Positions 1-6,898 of a DNA stretch of 9,811 bases are shown here, one piece after another. Position 1 is the first letter of the stretch. Every line of letters starts with the position of its first letter. This DNA is from an uncultured Oscillospiraceae bacterium. GTDB taxonomy: Bacteria; Bacillota; Clostridia; Oscillospirales; Oscillospiraceae. The stretch is taken from NCBI GenBank assembly GCA_910585155.1, contig CAJUEC010000057.1, positions 1-9,811 of the forward strand, written 5' to 3'. A program made the position numbers and the translations under genes. A model generated the notes under the pieces. That model had not been told where the DNA came from. It saw only the letters and a list, made by a program, of their open reading frames with translations, and did no database searches.

Positions 1-2
1 GG

Positions 3-1166
3 GAGGGGATGCTGATTCATTCCGTCCCGCTGAACTTCCAGGATGGAAAGCCCGCCTTTGCGGCGACGTACAGCTGGTACGAGGAGTCAACGCGGGAATT
101 CTGGGAACGTGCGGCGGCTGACAGCAATATCGCCCTGGACGCGCTGAAGTTCATCAACCGTTACGTGGAACCGGCCCAGACCACCGCCGCCTCGGAAAAC
201 GCCCACATGCAGGAGATCTATTCCGTCGCCAGGGCAGTGGCCGGAACGGACGGGAGCGTCCTGCTGCTGGGGGAATCCGGCGTGGGCAAGGAGGTCATTG
301 CCCGCTATATCCACAAAAACAGCCCCCGCTCCAGCAATGTGTTTATCCCGGTCAACTGTGCGGCCATCCCGCCGAATCTGTTTGAATCGGAGTTTTTTGG
401 CTACACCAAGGGCGCCTTTACCGGGGCGCTGAAGGAGGGCAAGGCCGGGCTCTTTGAGATGGCAAACGGCGGAACGCTGTTCCTGGACGAGGTGGGGGAG
501 CTCCCCCTGGATATTCAATCCAAGCTGCTGAGGGTGCTGGAGGACGGAGAGGTCCGGCGGCTGGGCAGCAATACGGAATCCCATGTGGATGTGCGCATCA
601 TCTCCGCCACCAACCGGAACCTGCGGCAGATGGTGGATGAGCACCTCTTCCGGCTGGACCTCTACTACCGCCTGAGCATCATCCCCATCTCCATTCCGCC
701 GCTGCGGGAGCGCAGGGAGGATATACTCGCCCTGTCTGAGCAGTTCCTCAACGAGTTTAACCGCAAATACGGCACAGACAAGCCCTTTTCCGGCGACCTG
801 GAGCAGATGCTGCTCAACTACTCCTGGCCGGGCAACATCCGGGAGCTGCGCAATGTCATTGAGCGGCTGGTTATCATCAGCCGAAGCGACAGCAAGCCCG
901 AAATCTACCCCGATTCCTATTTTCAGTTCGCCATACCCGACCAGATGCTGGAGCCGGCGGCCCCGGAGCCCGCGTCCGCCGGCGGCGGGCCGCGCCCCCT
1001 GCGGGAGGCGGCCCAGGAATGGGAGTACCGGTATATCCGGCAGGTGCTGGCCCTGTGCGGCGGGAACGTGGCCAGGGCGGCGGAGGAGATGGGGATTCAC
1101 CGGACCGTGCTGTACGCGAAGATTCGGAAATACAAGGAGCTGTACCCCCACGGTCTGCCAGACTGA
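3..1166 (+). CDS. Sigma-54-dependent transcriptional activator (AAA+ / Fis-type HTH), 5' partial
   Basis: This is an enhancer-binding protein that hydrolyses ATP to open promoters held by RpoN (sigma-54) polymerase. Counting from the ATG at 9, the protein shows Walker A GESGVGKE (88-95), the sigma-54 contact loop GAFTGA (135-140), Walker B GGTLFLDE (154-161), the FRLDLYYRL arginine-finger region (214-222), WPGNIREL (273-280), an Ala/Pro/Gly-rich linker (about 311-330) and a Fis-like helix-turn-helix (about 340-375, with GGNVARAAEEMG). The frame is open to the window edge. The first 25 or so residues resemble the end of a PAS domain, and the purine run before the ATG lies too close to act as a ribosome binding site. 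The real start is therefore probably outside the window and a sensory PAS domain is cut off. No receiver domain is visible. It converges on an operon that has a sigma-54 promoter, so it is the likely regulator of that operon (inference). Confidence 0.93.
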   Translation, partial: EGMLIHSVPLNFQDGKPAFAATYSWYEESTREFWERAAADSNIALDALKFINRYVEPAQTTAASENAHMQEIYSVARAVAGTDGSVLLLGESGVGKEVIARYIHKNSPRSSNVFIPVNCAAIPPNLFESEFFGYTKGAFTGALKEGKAGLFEMANGGTLFLDEVGELPLDIQSKLLRVLEDGEVRRLGSNTESHVDVRIISATNRNLRQMVDEHLFRLDLYYRLSIIPISIPPLRERREDILALSEQFLNEFNRKYGTDKPFSGDLEQMLLNYSWPGNIRELRNVIERLVIISRSDSKPEIYPDSYFQFAIPDQMLEPAAPEPASAGGGPRPLREAAQEWEYRYIRQVLALCGGNVARAAEEMGIHRTVLYAKIRKYKELYPHGLPD

Positions 1167-1176
1167 GGGGGATGAG

Positions 1177-1229
1177 AAATCCTCGGTGAGGCAGTCCGCC
1201 TGTTGCGGGCTGCTCACCGAGGATTTTTT
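1177..1229 (+). terminator. Rho-independent terminator between convergent activator and TRAP operon
   Basis: A perfect 14-bp inverted repeat (1177-1190 with 1213-1226) is followed by a T run ending at 1229. The inner bases can extend the stem (1192-1199 with 1205-1212, one bulged G). It begins 10 bases after the activator stop and clearly serves the plus strand. On the minus strand the hairpin is followed only by TTTCTC, so it may stop the dctM transcript less efficiently. Confidence 0.85.
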
Positions 1230-1264
1230 GCAGTCTTGGCCGCAAAGCGCTGTGCCGAGGCGGC

Positions 1265-2566
1265 TTACAGCGGAAGCCCCAGCAGCTTGGGGAGCAGAAG
1301 GGTGATCCCGGGCACAAAGGTGACGGCCATCAGCACCGCCAGCATTACCAGCAGGAAGGGCAGCACCTGCTTTGACACCTGGTTGAAGGGCAGTCCGCTC
1401 AGGCCGGAGGCCACAAACAGGTTTGCCCCCACCGGCGGTGTGCACAGGCCGATGGCCAGATTCAGAACCATAATCAGTCCAAAGTGAATCAGGTTGACGC
1501 CGTAGGCGCTGACCAGCGGATAGAGCATGGGGGCCAGAATGATGATTGCGGCGGTGGTGTCCACGATGCAGCCCACAACCAGCAGGAGCAGGTTGATCAG
1601 CAGGAGCAGAATGATGTAGCTGTCGGTGACATTGGACAGCAGCTCAATGATTTTGGCGGGGATCTGGGAGACGGTGAGCACCCGGCCGAACACGGTGGCC
1701 GTGGCCACCACGATCAGAATGGTGGCGTTGGTGATGGCCGTGGACTGAAGGCCCTGGAGGAGCTTTTTCACCGTCAGCTCCTTGTAGATGAATTTGCCCG
1801 CCAGAGCGCTGTACACCACCGCCACCGCGGCGGCCTCGGTGGGCGTGCAGAAGCCGCCGTAGATGCCGCCCAGAATGATGACGGGGATAATCAGGGCCCA
1901 GATGGAGTCCTTGAGCTGTTTGGCCACGTTGCGGAGGGAAAACGCGGCGCCGTTCCCTTTGTAGCCGCGCTTTTTGCACATGAAGTAGGTGACCGCGCAC
2001 AGCGCCAGCGTCAGGAACAGCCCCGGGCCAAACCCGCCCATGAACAGGGTTCCAATGGACACGTTGGTGGACGAGGCATAGAGCACCATGGGTATGCTGG
2101 GCGGAATGATGATGCCCAGGCAGCCGGCGGCGGACATCAGGCCCCAGGCCCACTTCTGGTCGTACCCCGCCTCCACCATCACGGGGACAATGATGGAGCC
2201 GATGGCGGCCACGGTGGCCAGCGCGGAGCCGGAGATGGCGCCAAAGAACGCGCAGGTGATGATGCCCGCCATGGCCAGGCCGCCGGTGAACTGGCCGATG
2301 AAGGCCTCCACAAAGTTGATCAGCCGCCTGGCCAGGCCGCCGCCCTCCATGAGCGCCCCGGTGAGCACAAACAGGGGAATGGCCATCAGGGGAAAGGAGT
2401 CCACCGAGGAAAACATGGCGGAGCCGAAGGAATTGAGGGTGATGGCGTTGGACTGGGTCATGAAATACAGGCACGCAAAGCCGATGGAATATCCGATGGG
2501 CACCTGGATAAGCAGGCACACCGCGAATATGAGGAACATGATCAGGATTACGCTGTTGCTGGCCAT
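1265..2566 (-). CDS. dctM: TRAP transporter large permease subunit (DctM family)
   Basis: This is the 12-helix-type membrane subunit of a tripartite ATP-independent periplasmic (TRAP) transporter, which couples uptake of an organic acid to an ion gradient. The 433-aa product has the usual family length and is hydrophobic throughout. It carries hallmark DctM stretches: FGAISGSALATVAAIGSIIVP near residues 109-129, the IIPPSIPMVLYA loop near 152-163, GGIYGGFCTPTEAAA near 238-252, and GLCTPPVGANLF near 372-383. The ATG lies 2 bases after the dctQ stop, and its ribosome binding site (AAGGAGGGGG, minus strand, about 2583-2574) lies inside the end of dctQ, so the two are probably translationally coupled. 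It is the last gene of the operon. The symbol is the family name; the substrate is unknown. Confidence 0.95.
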   Translation of the reverse strand: MASNSVILIMFLIFAVCLLIQVPIGYSIGFACLYFMTQSNAITLNSFGSAMFSSVDSFPLMAIPLFVLTGALMEGGGLARRLINFVEAFIGQFTGGLAMAGIITCAFFGAISGSALATVAAIGSIIVPVMVEAGYDQKWAWGLMSAAGCLGIIIPPSIPMVLYASSTNVSIGTLFMGGFGPGLFLTLALCAVTYFMCKKRGYKGNGAAFSLRNVAKQLKDSIWALIIPVIILGGIYGGFCTPTEAAAVAVVYSALAGKFIYKELTVKKLLQGLQSTAITNATILIVVATATVFGRVLTVSQIPAKIIELLSNVTDSYIILLLLINLLLLVVGCIVDTTAAIIILAPMLYPLVSAYGVNLIHFGLIMVLNLAIGLCTPPVGANLFVASGLSGLPFNQVSKQVLPFLLVMLAVLMAVTFVPGITLLLPKLLGLPL

Positions 2567-2568
2567 GC

Positions 2569-3075
2569 TCAGACCCCCTCCTTTGCTTGCCGCTTTTCTT
2601 TGTACTCCACGGTGGCTCTCACAATGTCCTCAACGTACCGGATGCAGGAGAGGACGGCGCACACGAACACCGACAGGTAGGCGAAAAACATGTCATAGCC
2701 GATGGCCGCGGAGCGCTGGGGCCGGACCAGCATAAATTGCAGGACCAGGGTCATGATGTAGGACAGCAGGACAAAAAATAAAATAGAGCTGACGTTGGTA
2801 ATCAGCCTGAAGACATAGTTTCCCCGGTCCTTCACAAAGGTGGAGAGTATGTCCACCTTCAGGTGCTTTCCGTAGCGGGCGGCGTGGGCGGTTCCGATAT
2901 AGATGCACCACACGAACATCAATCGGGCCAGCTCCTCCGTCCAGCTGGAGGGGAGGCTGGCGATTCTCAGGATGATTTTGGTGATTGTCACCGCGGTGAG
3001 GCCTGCCAGCAGCAGTGCGCAGGCATATTTCTCCAGATTGTCCAGCACCAAATCGATGGCCTTTAATAGTTTCAT
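2569..3075 (-). CDS. dctQ: TRAP transporter small permease subunit (DctQ family)
   Basis: This is the four-helix small membrane subunit that pairs with DctM. From the chosen start (MKLLKAIDLV) it is 168 aa, normal for the family. Hydrophobic segments fall at about 15-37, 50-68, 92-113 and 126-147. The diagnostic stretch EELARLMFVWCIYIGTAHA (47-65) followed by RYGKHLKVD (67-75) is present. A longer reading from 3117 is possible, but its extra 14 residues come from the intergenic hairpin, and an AAAGGG motif sits just upstream of 3075, so the shorter start is preferred. It lies between dctP and dctM, the usual order. Confidence 0.92.
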   Translation of the reverse strand: MKLLKAIDLVLDNLEKYACALLLAGLTAVTITKIILRIASLPSSWTEELARLMFVWCIYIGTAHAARYGKHLKVDILSTFVKDRGNYVFRLITNVSSILFFVLLSYIMTLVLQFMLVRPQRSAAIGYDMFFAYLSVFVCAVLSCIRYVEDIVRATVEYKEKRQAKEGV

Positions 3076-3089
3076 ACCATACCCTTTCC

Positions 3090-3135
3090 AAGCTGGCATC
3101 CCGGCCCCGCATTGCATGTTCCGGGATGCCAGCTT
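3090..3135 (-). other. Intercistronic stem-loop between dctP and dctQ
   Basis: A perfect 15-bp inverted repeat (3090-3104 with 3121-3135) has a 16-nt loop. It lies 20 bases after the dctP stop and ends about 14 bases before the dctQ start. No T run follows on the minus strand, so it is not a classical terminator. By analogy with binding-protein transporter operons, it may protect the 3' end of dctP mRNA or damp expression of the permease genes (inference). Confidence 0.7.
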
Positions 3136-3155
3136 TCATCAGATTTCAGCTGCGG

Positions 3156-4259
3156 TTACTGCTCATGCTTTTGATTCAGCTCCTGGGCAGCGGCGTAGTA
3201 CTCGTCAAATTTGGGCTCGATGCCGCTGGACTTGAACTCCTCGTAGACGGGCTGGACCACGTCGATGAACGCCTGGCGCTGGGCGGGGGTGTAGACGGTG
3301 AAGGTCACGCCGCACTCCTCCTGCAGGCGCTTGTCAATCATCTGCTCCCACTCCACCAGATTGGCGTTGAACTCCTGGGAGAAAAGCTGGGCGTTGCGCC
3401 AGACGATCTCCTGGTACTTCTCGGGCAGCTGGTCGAACCACGCGCCGCTGATCCCGGTTACGCCCATGTCGTAGGTGATGTTGATGTTGGAGGCGTAGTA
3501 ATTACACACCTCATAGAATTTGTTGGACTCCAGCAGTACGTCATTGGTGTGGGTGCCGTTGATGGTGCCCTGCTGAAGGCCTGTGTAAATCTCGCCGAAG
3601 GCCATGGGGACGGGGGCGGCCCCCAGCGCCTCATAGCCCTTGATGAAGGTGTCGATCTCATGGCAGCGCAGCTTCAGGCCGGCCATGTCGGCGGGGGTCT
3701 TGATTTCAAATTGGCTGGCGGGCTGAAACGCCCCGTTGTCGGTCCAGATGCAGTACAGGCCGATCTCGTCGTAGATGTCCTTCTGGAGCTGCTCTCCGTA
3801 GGTGTCGAAGAACTCCAAGCAGGCCTGGCGGCCGGAGGAGAAGAAGAAGGGCAGACCCCAGAATTTCACCTTGTTGGTAAAGTTGCCCAGCACCATGGAG
3901 CCGCCGTAGAACATTTCCACGTCGCCGCTCAGCATCCCCTCATAGAGCTCGCGCTCATTGCCCAGCTGGCTGTTGGGGTAGACCTGGACATCGATGACGC
4001 CGTTGGACTCCTCCTCCACCCGCTTCTCAAACGCGACGCAGGTGTTGCCAAAGGGGTGCTGACCCTCGGCGCCGCAGACGGAGGTGATTTTCAGCACAAT
4101 GGAGCCCTTGGGGAGGTCGTCCTCCTGCCCGCCGCCCTGGGGCGCCCCTGAGGAGCCGGACGGCGGGGTGGAGGGAGCGGAGGCGCCGGGCGTACAGCCG
4201 AGCAGCCCAAGGCTCATCATAAGGGCCAGCGCCAAACAGATCCAATTCTTCTTTTTCAC
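3156..4259 (-). CDS. dctP: TRAP transporter substrate-binding lipoprotein (DctP family)
   Basis: This is the extracytoplasmic receptor that captures the substrate and hands it to DctQM. The GTG start gives 367 aa. It has a lysine-rich N-terminus, a hydrophobic core and the lipobox LLGC with Cys22, followed by a Ser/Pro/Gly-rich tether (about 23-50). This anchoring is expected for a Gram-positive cell. The DctP fold is recognisable from LKITSVCGAEGQHPFG (56-71), VQVYPNSQLGNERELYEGM (91-109), LKLRCHE (195-201) with the usual ligand-binding arginine at 198, and PMAFGEIYTGLQQGTINGTHT (218-238). The canonical GQENP segment after the LQQG helix reads GTHTN here (235-239), so the ligand pocket may differ from the C4-dicarboxylate type. 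An ATG upstream (4379) would require a start inside the crotonase gene and is rejected in favour of the GTG with an ideal ribosome binding site. Confidence 0.94.
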   Translation of the reverse strand: MKKKNWICLALALMMSLGLLGCTPGASAPSTPPSGSSGAPQGGGQEDDLPKGSIVLKITSVCGAEGQHPFGNTCVAFEKRVEEESNGVIDVQVYPNSQLGNERELYEGMLSGDVEMFYGGSMVLGNFTNKVKFWGLPFFFSSGRQACLEFFDTYGEQLQKDIYDEIGLYCIWTDNGAFQPASQFEIKTPADMAGLKLRCHEIDTFIKGYEALGAAPVPMAFGEIYTGLQQGTINGTHTNDVLLESNKFYEVCNYYASNINITYDMGVTGISGAWFDQLPEKYQEIVWRNAQLFSQEFNANLVEWEQMIDKRLQEECGVTFTVYTPAQRQAFIDVVQPVYEEFKSSGIEPKFDEYYAAAQELNQKHEQ

Positions 4260-4272
4260 AGTGTTTTCCTCC
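4257..4272 (-). promoter_or_regulatory. Ribosome binding site and GTG start of dctP
   Basis: On the minus strand, GGAGG (4272-4268) sits 8 bases before GTG (4259-4257), which opens a lysine-rich signal peptide. This fixes the start codon. The crotonase stop lies only 4 bases upstream of the site. Confidence 0.85.
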
Positions 4273-4275
4273 TTT

Positions 4276-5049
4276 TTATTTGCCAGTGTACACTGGTTTT
4301 CTTTTTTCCAGCATGGCGGCAATGCACTCCCCTGCGTCGTCGGACCCGTAGAAGCCGCCCAGGCCCAGGCGCATCTCATGGAAGAACTTTCCCTCCAGGT
4401 CTTCGTTGTCGTTGTAGTTCATGGCCGCTTTGAACAGGGAGACGGCGGCCGGGGCCCGGGCCGCGATCTCTCTGGCCACGGCCATGGCCTTCTCCAGGAC
4501 CTCCTCCCGGGTGCCGGCGGTGTCCAGCACGCCGCCCCAGCGCTTCAGCTCCGCGCCGGTGATGGGCTTGCCTGTGTAGGCGTAATACCGGGCCAGCTTT
4601 TTGGGCACCAGCAGCTGCATGAATTCGGAGGCGCCGATAAAGCCCACATTGATCTCGGGGACGGCAAATTTGGAGGTCTCCTGGGCGATGATGAGGTCGC
4701 AGCTGGCGGCGATCCCCGTTCCGGAGCCGATGGCGTTGCCGTGCACCGCCGCGATAACCGGCTTTTTGCAGTGGTAGATGGACCCCATGCACGCGGCCAC
4801 GGCCCGGCTCACCCGCTCGGCCACCTTCACGTCGGAGCAGATGCGCTGAATCTCGGGCAGGTCTCCGCCCCCGCTGAAGTGGCGGCAGCCGGAGGTGATG
4901 ACCACCGCGTCAAAGTCCGACCTCGCGTTGAGGTCGAGCATGAACTCTCGGACCTCTGTGTAAAAGCCAATGTCAAAAATGTTCAGCGGCTCATTGCGCA
5001 GCGTCACCACCGCGATGCGATCCGTCAGTTCCAGGTCAATCCGGCTCAT
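4276..5049 (-). CDS. Crotonase-superfamily enzyme (enoyl-CoA hydratase/isomerase-like)
   Basis: This is a 257-aa crotonase-fold protein acting on acyl-CoA thioesters, probably in the cytoplasm. Oxyanion-hole segments are visible: HFSGGGDL (57-64) and HGNAIGSGTG (103-112). The second catalytic glutamate of the hydratases is conserved in FAVPEINVGFIGAS (Glu132), but the position of the first (GGGCE in typical hydratases) reads GSGTG, giving Gly112. Single-Glu crotonases include isomerases, hydrolases and decarboxylases, so a plain hydratase call is not safe. The start MSRIDLEL is chosen because a GGGAGGG site precedes it by 7 bases; the ATG at 5070 abuts the upstream stop codon and has no spacing for its own site. 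The gene lies directly after the CoA-transferase gene, which suggests it acts on the thioester made there. Confidence 0.92.
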   Translation of the reverse strand: MSRIDLELTDRIAVVTLRNEPLNIFDIGFYTEVREFMLDLNARSDFDAVVITSGCRHFSGGGDLPEIQRICSDVKVAERVSRAVAACMGSIYHCKKPVIAAVHGNAIGSGTGIAASCDLIIAQETSKFAVPEINVGFIGASEFMQLLVPKKLARYYAYTGKPITGAELKRWGGVLDTAGTREEVLEKAMAVAREIAARAPAAVSLFKAAMNYNDNEDLEGKFFHEMRLGLGGFYGSDDAGECIAAMLEKRKPVYTGK

Positions 5050-5063
5050 GTGTAAGCCCTCCC
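5047..5063 (-). promoter_or_regulatory. Ribosome binding site and ATG start of the crotonase gene
   Basis: GGGAGGG on the minus strand (5063-5057) lies 7 bases before ATG (5049-5047). It favours the 257-aa product over a 264-aa product that would start at 5070, immediately after the CoA-transferase stop. Confidence 0.75.
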
Positions 5064-5070
5064 ATTCCAT

Positions 5071-6411
5071 TTAGTCGTAGGTGATCCCCTCAAGGGTGAG
5101 GTTCGTCATGGTTTTGAAGCGCGCCTCCAGCTCCCGGCGGAAGGCTGGGTGGGCGATGTTGATCAGCTTTACCGCCCGCTCCGCCACCGTGAGCCCCTTC
5201 AGCCTGGCGGATCCATATTCCGTTACAATGTAATCCACGTCATTCCGCAGGGTGGTAACCATCGTTCCCTCCGGAAGGGTGGGAACGATTCTGGAGACGC
5301 TTCCCCCTGCGGCGGTGGAGGGGAGGCACAGCAGCGCCTTGCCGCCCTTCGACGCCTGGGCCCCCCGCACAAAATCAACCTGGCCTCCGGTGCCGCTGTA
5401 CTGGCGGCCATTCATCCACTCGGAGTTCACCTGGCCGTACAGGTCCACCTGGAGGCAGCTGTTGATGGCCACCATTTTGTGGTTCTGCGCCACCCGGAAG
5501 GGGTTGTTGATCCAGTCGATGGGGTAGAACTCAATGTTGGGGTTGTGGTCGCACCAATCGTAGAGCTCCTTGGTGCCCATCACGAGCCCCGCCGCCATTT
5601 TCCCCGGGCACACCGTGGTATACCTATTGGTAATGACGCCCTTTTTGTAAAGCTCCAAGACGCCGTCGCTGAACAGCTCGGCATAAATGCCCAGATCCTT
5701 TTTTTCGCCCAGGCAGGACAATACCGCGTCCGGGATGGAGCCGATCCCCAGCTGAAGGGTGCTGCCGTCCTCAATGAGCTGGGCGCAGTGGGCGCCGATG
5801 CGCTTGGACACGTCGTTGATCCTGCCCTGGTGGGCCTCCGGCAGCGGCCGGTCCTCCAGAACCACCGCGTGGAATGCGCTGCAATGCACCAGCGTGTCGC
5901 CGTAGGTATACGGGATGTTTCGGTTTACCTGGGCGATCACCACGCGGGCCTGCTCAATCGGGGCCTTGTTGTATGTGACACAACAGCCCAGGGAGCAGTA
6001 CCCGTTTTCATCAGGCGGCGTACAGGAGCAGAGCGCCACGTCCGCCGCCTTTTCCGTGCGGTAGATGGACGGCGCGTTTTGGTAGAACGCAGGGGAAAAG
6101 TCAGCCCGCCCATCCTGAATGGCCTGACGCGTGTTGCCGGCGGCGAAAAAAGCGTTCATTCTGAAATGGCCCTGCATCTCCGGCGCCATATACCCGGAGG
6201 ACGGGCAAAGGCTCATCCAGGACGTCAATTCCACGTTGTGGAATTGTGCATAGTTCCGTTCTAGGGCCTCCGTCAGGGCCAGGGGCTCGTTCACTGTGTC
6301 CGGAATGAATACCCGGTCCCCGTCTTTGATGAGCCTCACGGCCTCATCCGCTGAGGTGATCACCGATTCATAGTGCTCTCTCCAGCCCGCTGCTTTTGAA
6401 ACATCTTCCAA
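5071..6411 (-). CDS. Acetyl-CoA hydrolase/transferase family CoA-transferase (4-hydroxybutyrate CoA-transferase-like)
   Basis: This enzyme transfers CoA from a donor such as acetyl-CoA to a carboxylic acid through a glutamyl-CoA intermediate. The 446-aa product has the usual length. Motifs include CSCTPPDENGYCSLG (128-142), the GIGSIPDAVL loop (222-231), GIYAELFSDGVLEL (241-254) in which Glu245 matches the catalytic glutamate of 4-hydroxybutyrate CoA-transferases, GTGGQVDFVRG (340-350), and the C-terminal block VTEYGSARLKG plus INIAHPAFR. Because butyrate, 4-hydroxybutyrate, acetate and succinate enzymes share this architecture, the acceptor acid cannot be named. No AMP-forming acyl-CoA ligase is present, so this is the only activation step encoded in the operon. 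It is the first gene behind the sigma-54 promoter. The start codon is TTG, supported by a strong ribosome binding site. Confidence 0.93.
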   Translation of the reverse strand: MEDVSKAAGWREHYESVITSADEAVRLIKDGDRVFIPDTVNEPLALTEALERNYAQFHNVELTSWMSLCPSSGYMAPEMQGHFRMNAFFAAGNTRQAIQDGRADFSPAFYQNAPSIYRTEKAADVALCSCTPPDENGYCSLGCCVTYNKAPIEQARVVIAQVNRNIPYTYGDTLVHCSAFHAVVLEDRPLPEAHQGRINDVSKRIGAHCAQLIEDGSTLQLGIGSIPDAVLSCLGEKKDLGIYAELFSDGVLELYKKGVITNRYTTVCPGKMAAGLVMGTKELYDWCDHNPNIEFYPIDWINNPFRVAQNHKMVAINSCLQVDLYGQVNSEWMNGRQYSGTGGQVDFVRGAQASKGGKALLCLPSTAAGGSVSRIVPTLPEGTMVTTLRNDVDYIVTEYGSARLKGLTVAERAVKLINIAHPAFRRELEARFKTMTNLTLEGITYD

Positions 6412-6426
6412 ATCTTGTTCCCTCCC
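6409..6426 (-). promoter_or_regulatory. Ribosome binding site and TTG start of the CoA-transferase
   Basis: GGGAGGG (minus strand, 6426-6420) lies 8 bases before TTG (6411-6409). The nearest downstream in-frame ATG is Met66, which would remove conserved N-terminal sequence, so the TTG start is the best reading. Confidence 0.8.
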
Positions 6427-6500
6427 ATTATGGTTTTAACTTCATGCCCCCAGGTGCGGTGGTTGGTCCTCTGCATCTCGGACCTCGTTCCTATTGAAAG

Positions 6501-6516
6501 TGCAAGGGGCATGCCA
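6501..6516 (-). promoter_or_regulatory. Sigma-54 (RpoN) -24/-12 promoter of the CoA-transferase/TRAP operon
   Basis: The minus strand from 6516 to 6501 reads TGGCATGCCCCTTGCA. The sigma-54 consensus is TGGCACG-N4-TTGCW, so this matches at every position except one, with the invariant GG and GC dinucleotides correctly spaced. Transcription should start near 6490, giving a leader of about 80 nt before the TTG start. The RpoN-type activator at the far end of the operon makes this site very credible. Confidence 0.88.
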
Positions 6517-6582
6517 AGGGAGTGCCTCTGACAATTTTTTCACATTTAGACAAACTGAGCTCAAAAAAATAGGCGGTTTGCA

Positions 6583-6604
6583 CAAAGATGACGCTGCATC
6601 TTTG
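6583..6604. promoter_or_regulatory. Candidate upstream activator sequence (8-6-8 inverted repeat)
   Basis: Arms CAAAGATG (6583-6590) and CATCTTTG (6597-6604) are perfectly complementary with a 6-bp spacer. The centre is about 104 bp upstream of the predicted start, in the usual range for sigma-54 enhancer sites. The Fis-type helix-turn-helix of the activator should bind such a dyad as a dimer. A looser dyad with arms GATTTGA (6659-6665) and TCAAAATC (6677-6684) lies farther upstream and could be a second site. A/T tracts at 6533-6540 and 6562-6569 lie between the dyad and the promoter and could aid looping. Confidence 0.6.
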
Positions 6605-6754
6605 GCTGCCGCCCGAATTTTTCCAGCACGGATGGACTCCCTGGGGAGCGGTTGTAGTGATTTGAATACAGAATTATCAAAATCGCTATGGGGGAGTGGT
6701 GACCAGGCGACGGCGGACCGCTACCCGGCTGGAATGTTTCCACCGGCCCTCCCG

Positions 6755-6817
6755 AAAACGCAAAAAGCCCCCGCAGCTGGAAAACCAGCTGCGGGGGGCT
6801 TTTTCTGCGTTTTTTTG
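6755..6817. terminator. Strong bidirectional rho-independent terminator
   Basis: A long inverted repeat pairs 6762-6780 with 6785-6804 (one bulged G, AAAA loop), extended outward by ACGC/GCGT. A and T tracts on both sides give U runs in either direction. On the minus strand it would end the flagellin transcript about 350-400 nt past the stop codon and keep it out of the sigma-54 control region. Confidence 0.88.
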
Positions 6818-6847
6818 TAAGCCTCTGTGGGGCGTTTGTCCTTGCTT

Positions 6848-6886
6848 CGGGTCTTAGCCCGCTGCTCGCGGCGGCTCGGGCGCTTC
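6848..6886. repeat. 39-bp direct repeat, copy 1
   Basis: This is identical over 39 bp to 7122-7160 and begins CGGGTCTTAGCCCGCTGC. Each copy contains an internal GCCCG...CGGGC dyad (6857-6861 with 6877-6881) and may fold in RNA. It is overlapped at its right end by the 19-bp repeat. Confidence 0.9.
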
Positions 6887-6898
6887 GTGTTGTCACGC
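6880..6898. repeat. 19-bp direct repeat, copy 1
   Basis: GCGCTTCGTGTTGTCACGC is identical to 7016-7034. It contains a short CGTG/CACG dyad. It overlaps the last bases of the 39-bp repeat copy 1. Confidence 0.85.

Noticed and set aside
1484..2680. 398-codon plus-strand frame opposite dctM
   Set aside because: The product is Gly/His/Gln/Asp-rich without any known domain and is antisense to a clear TRAP permease.
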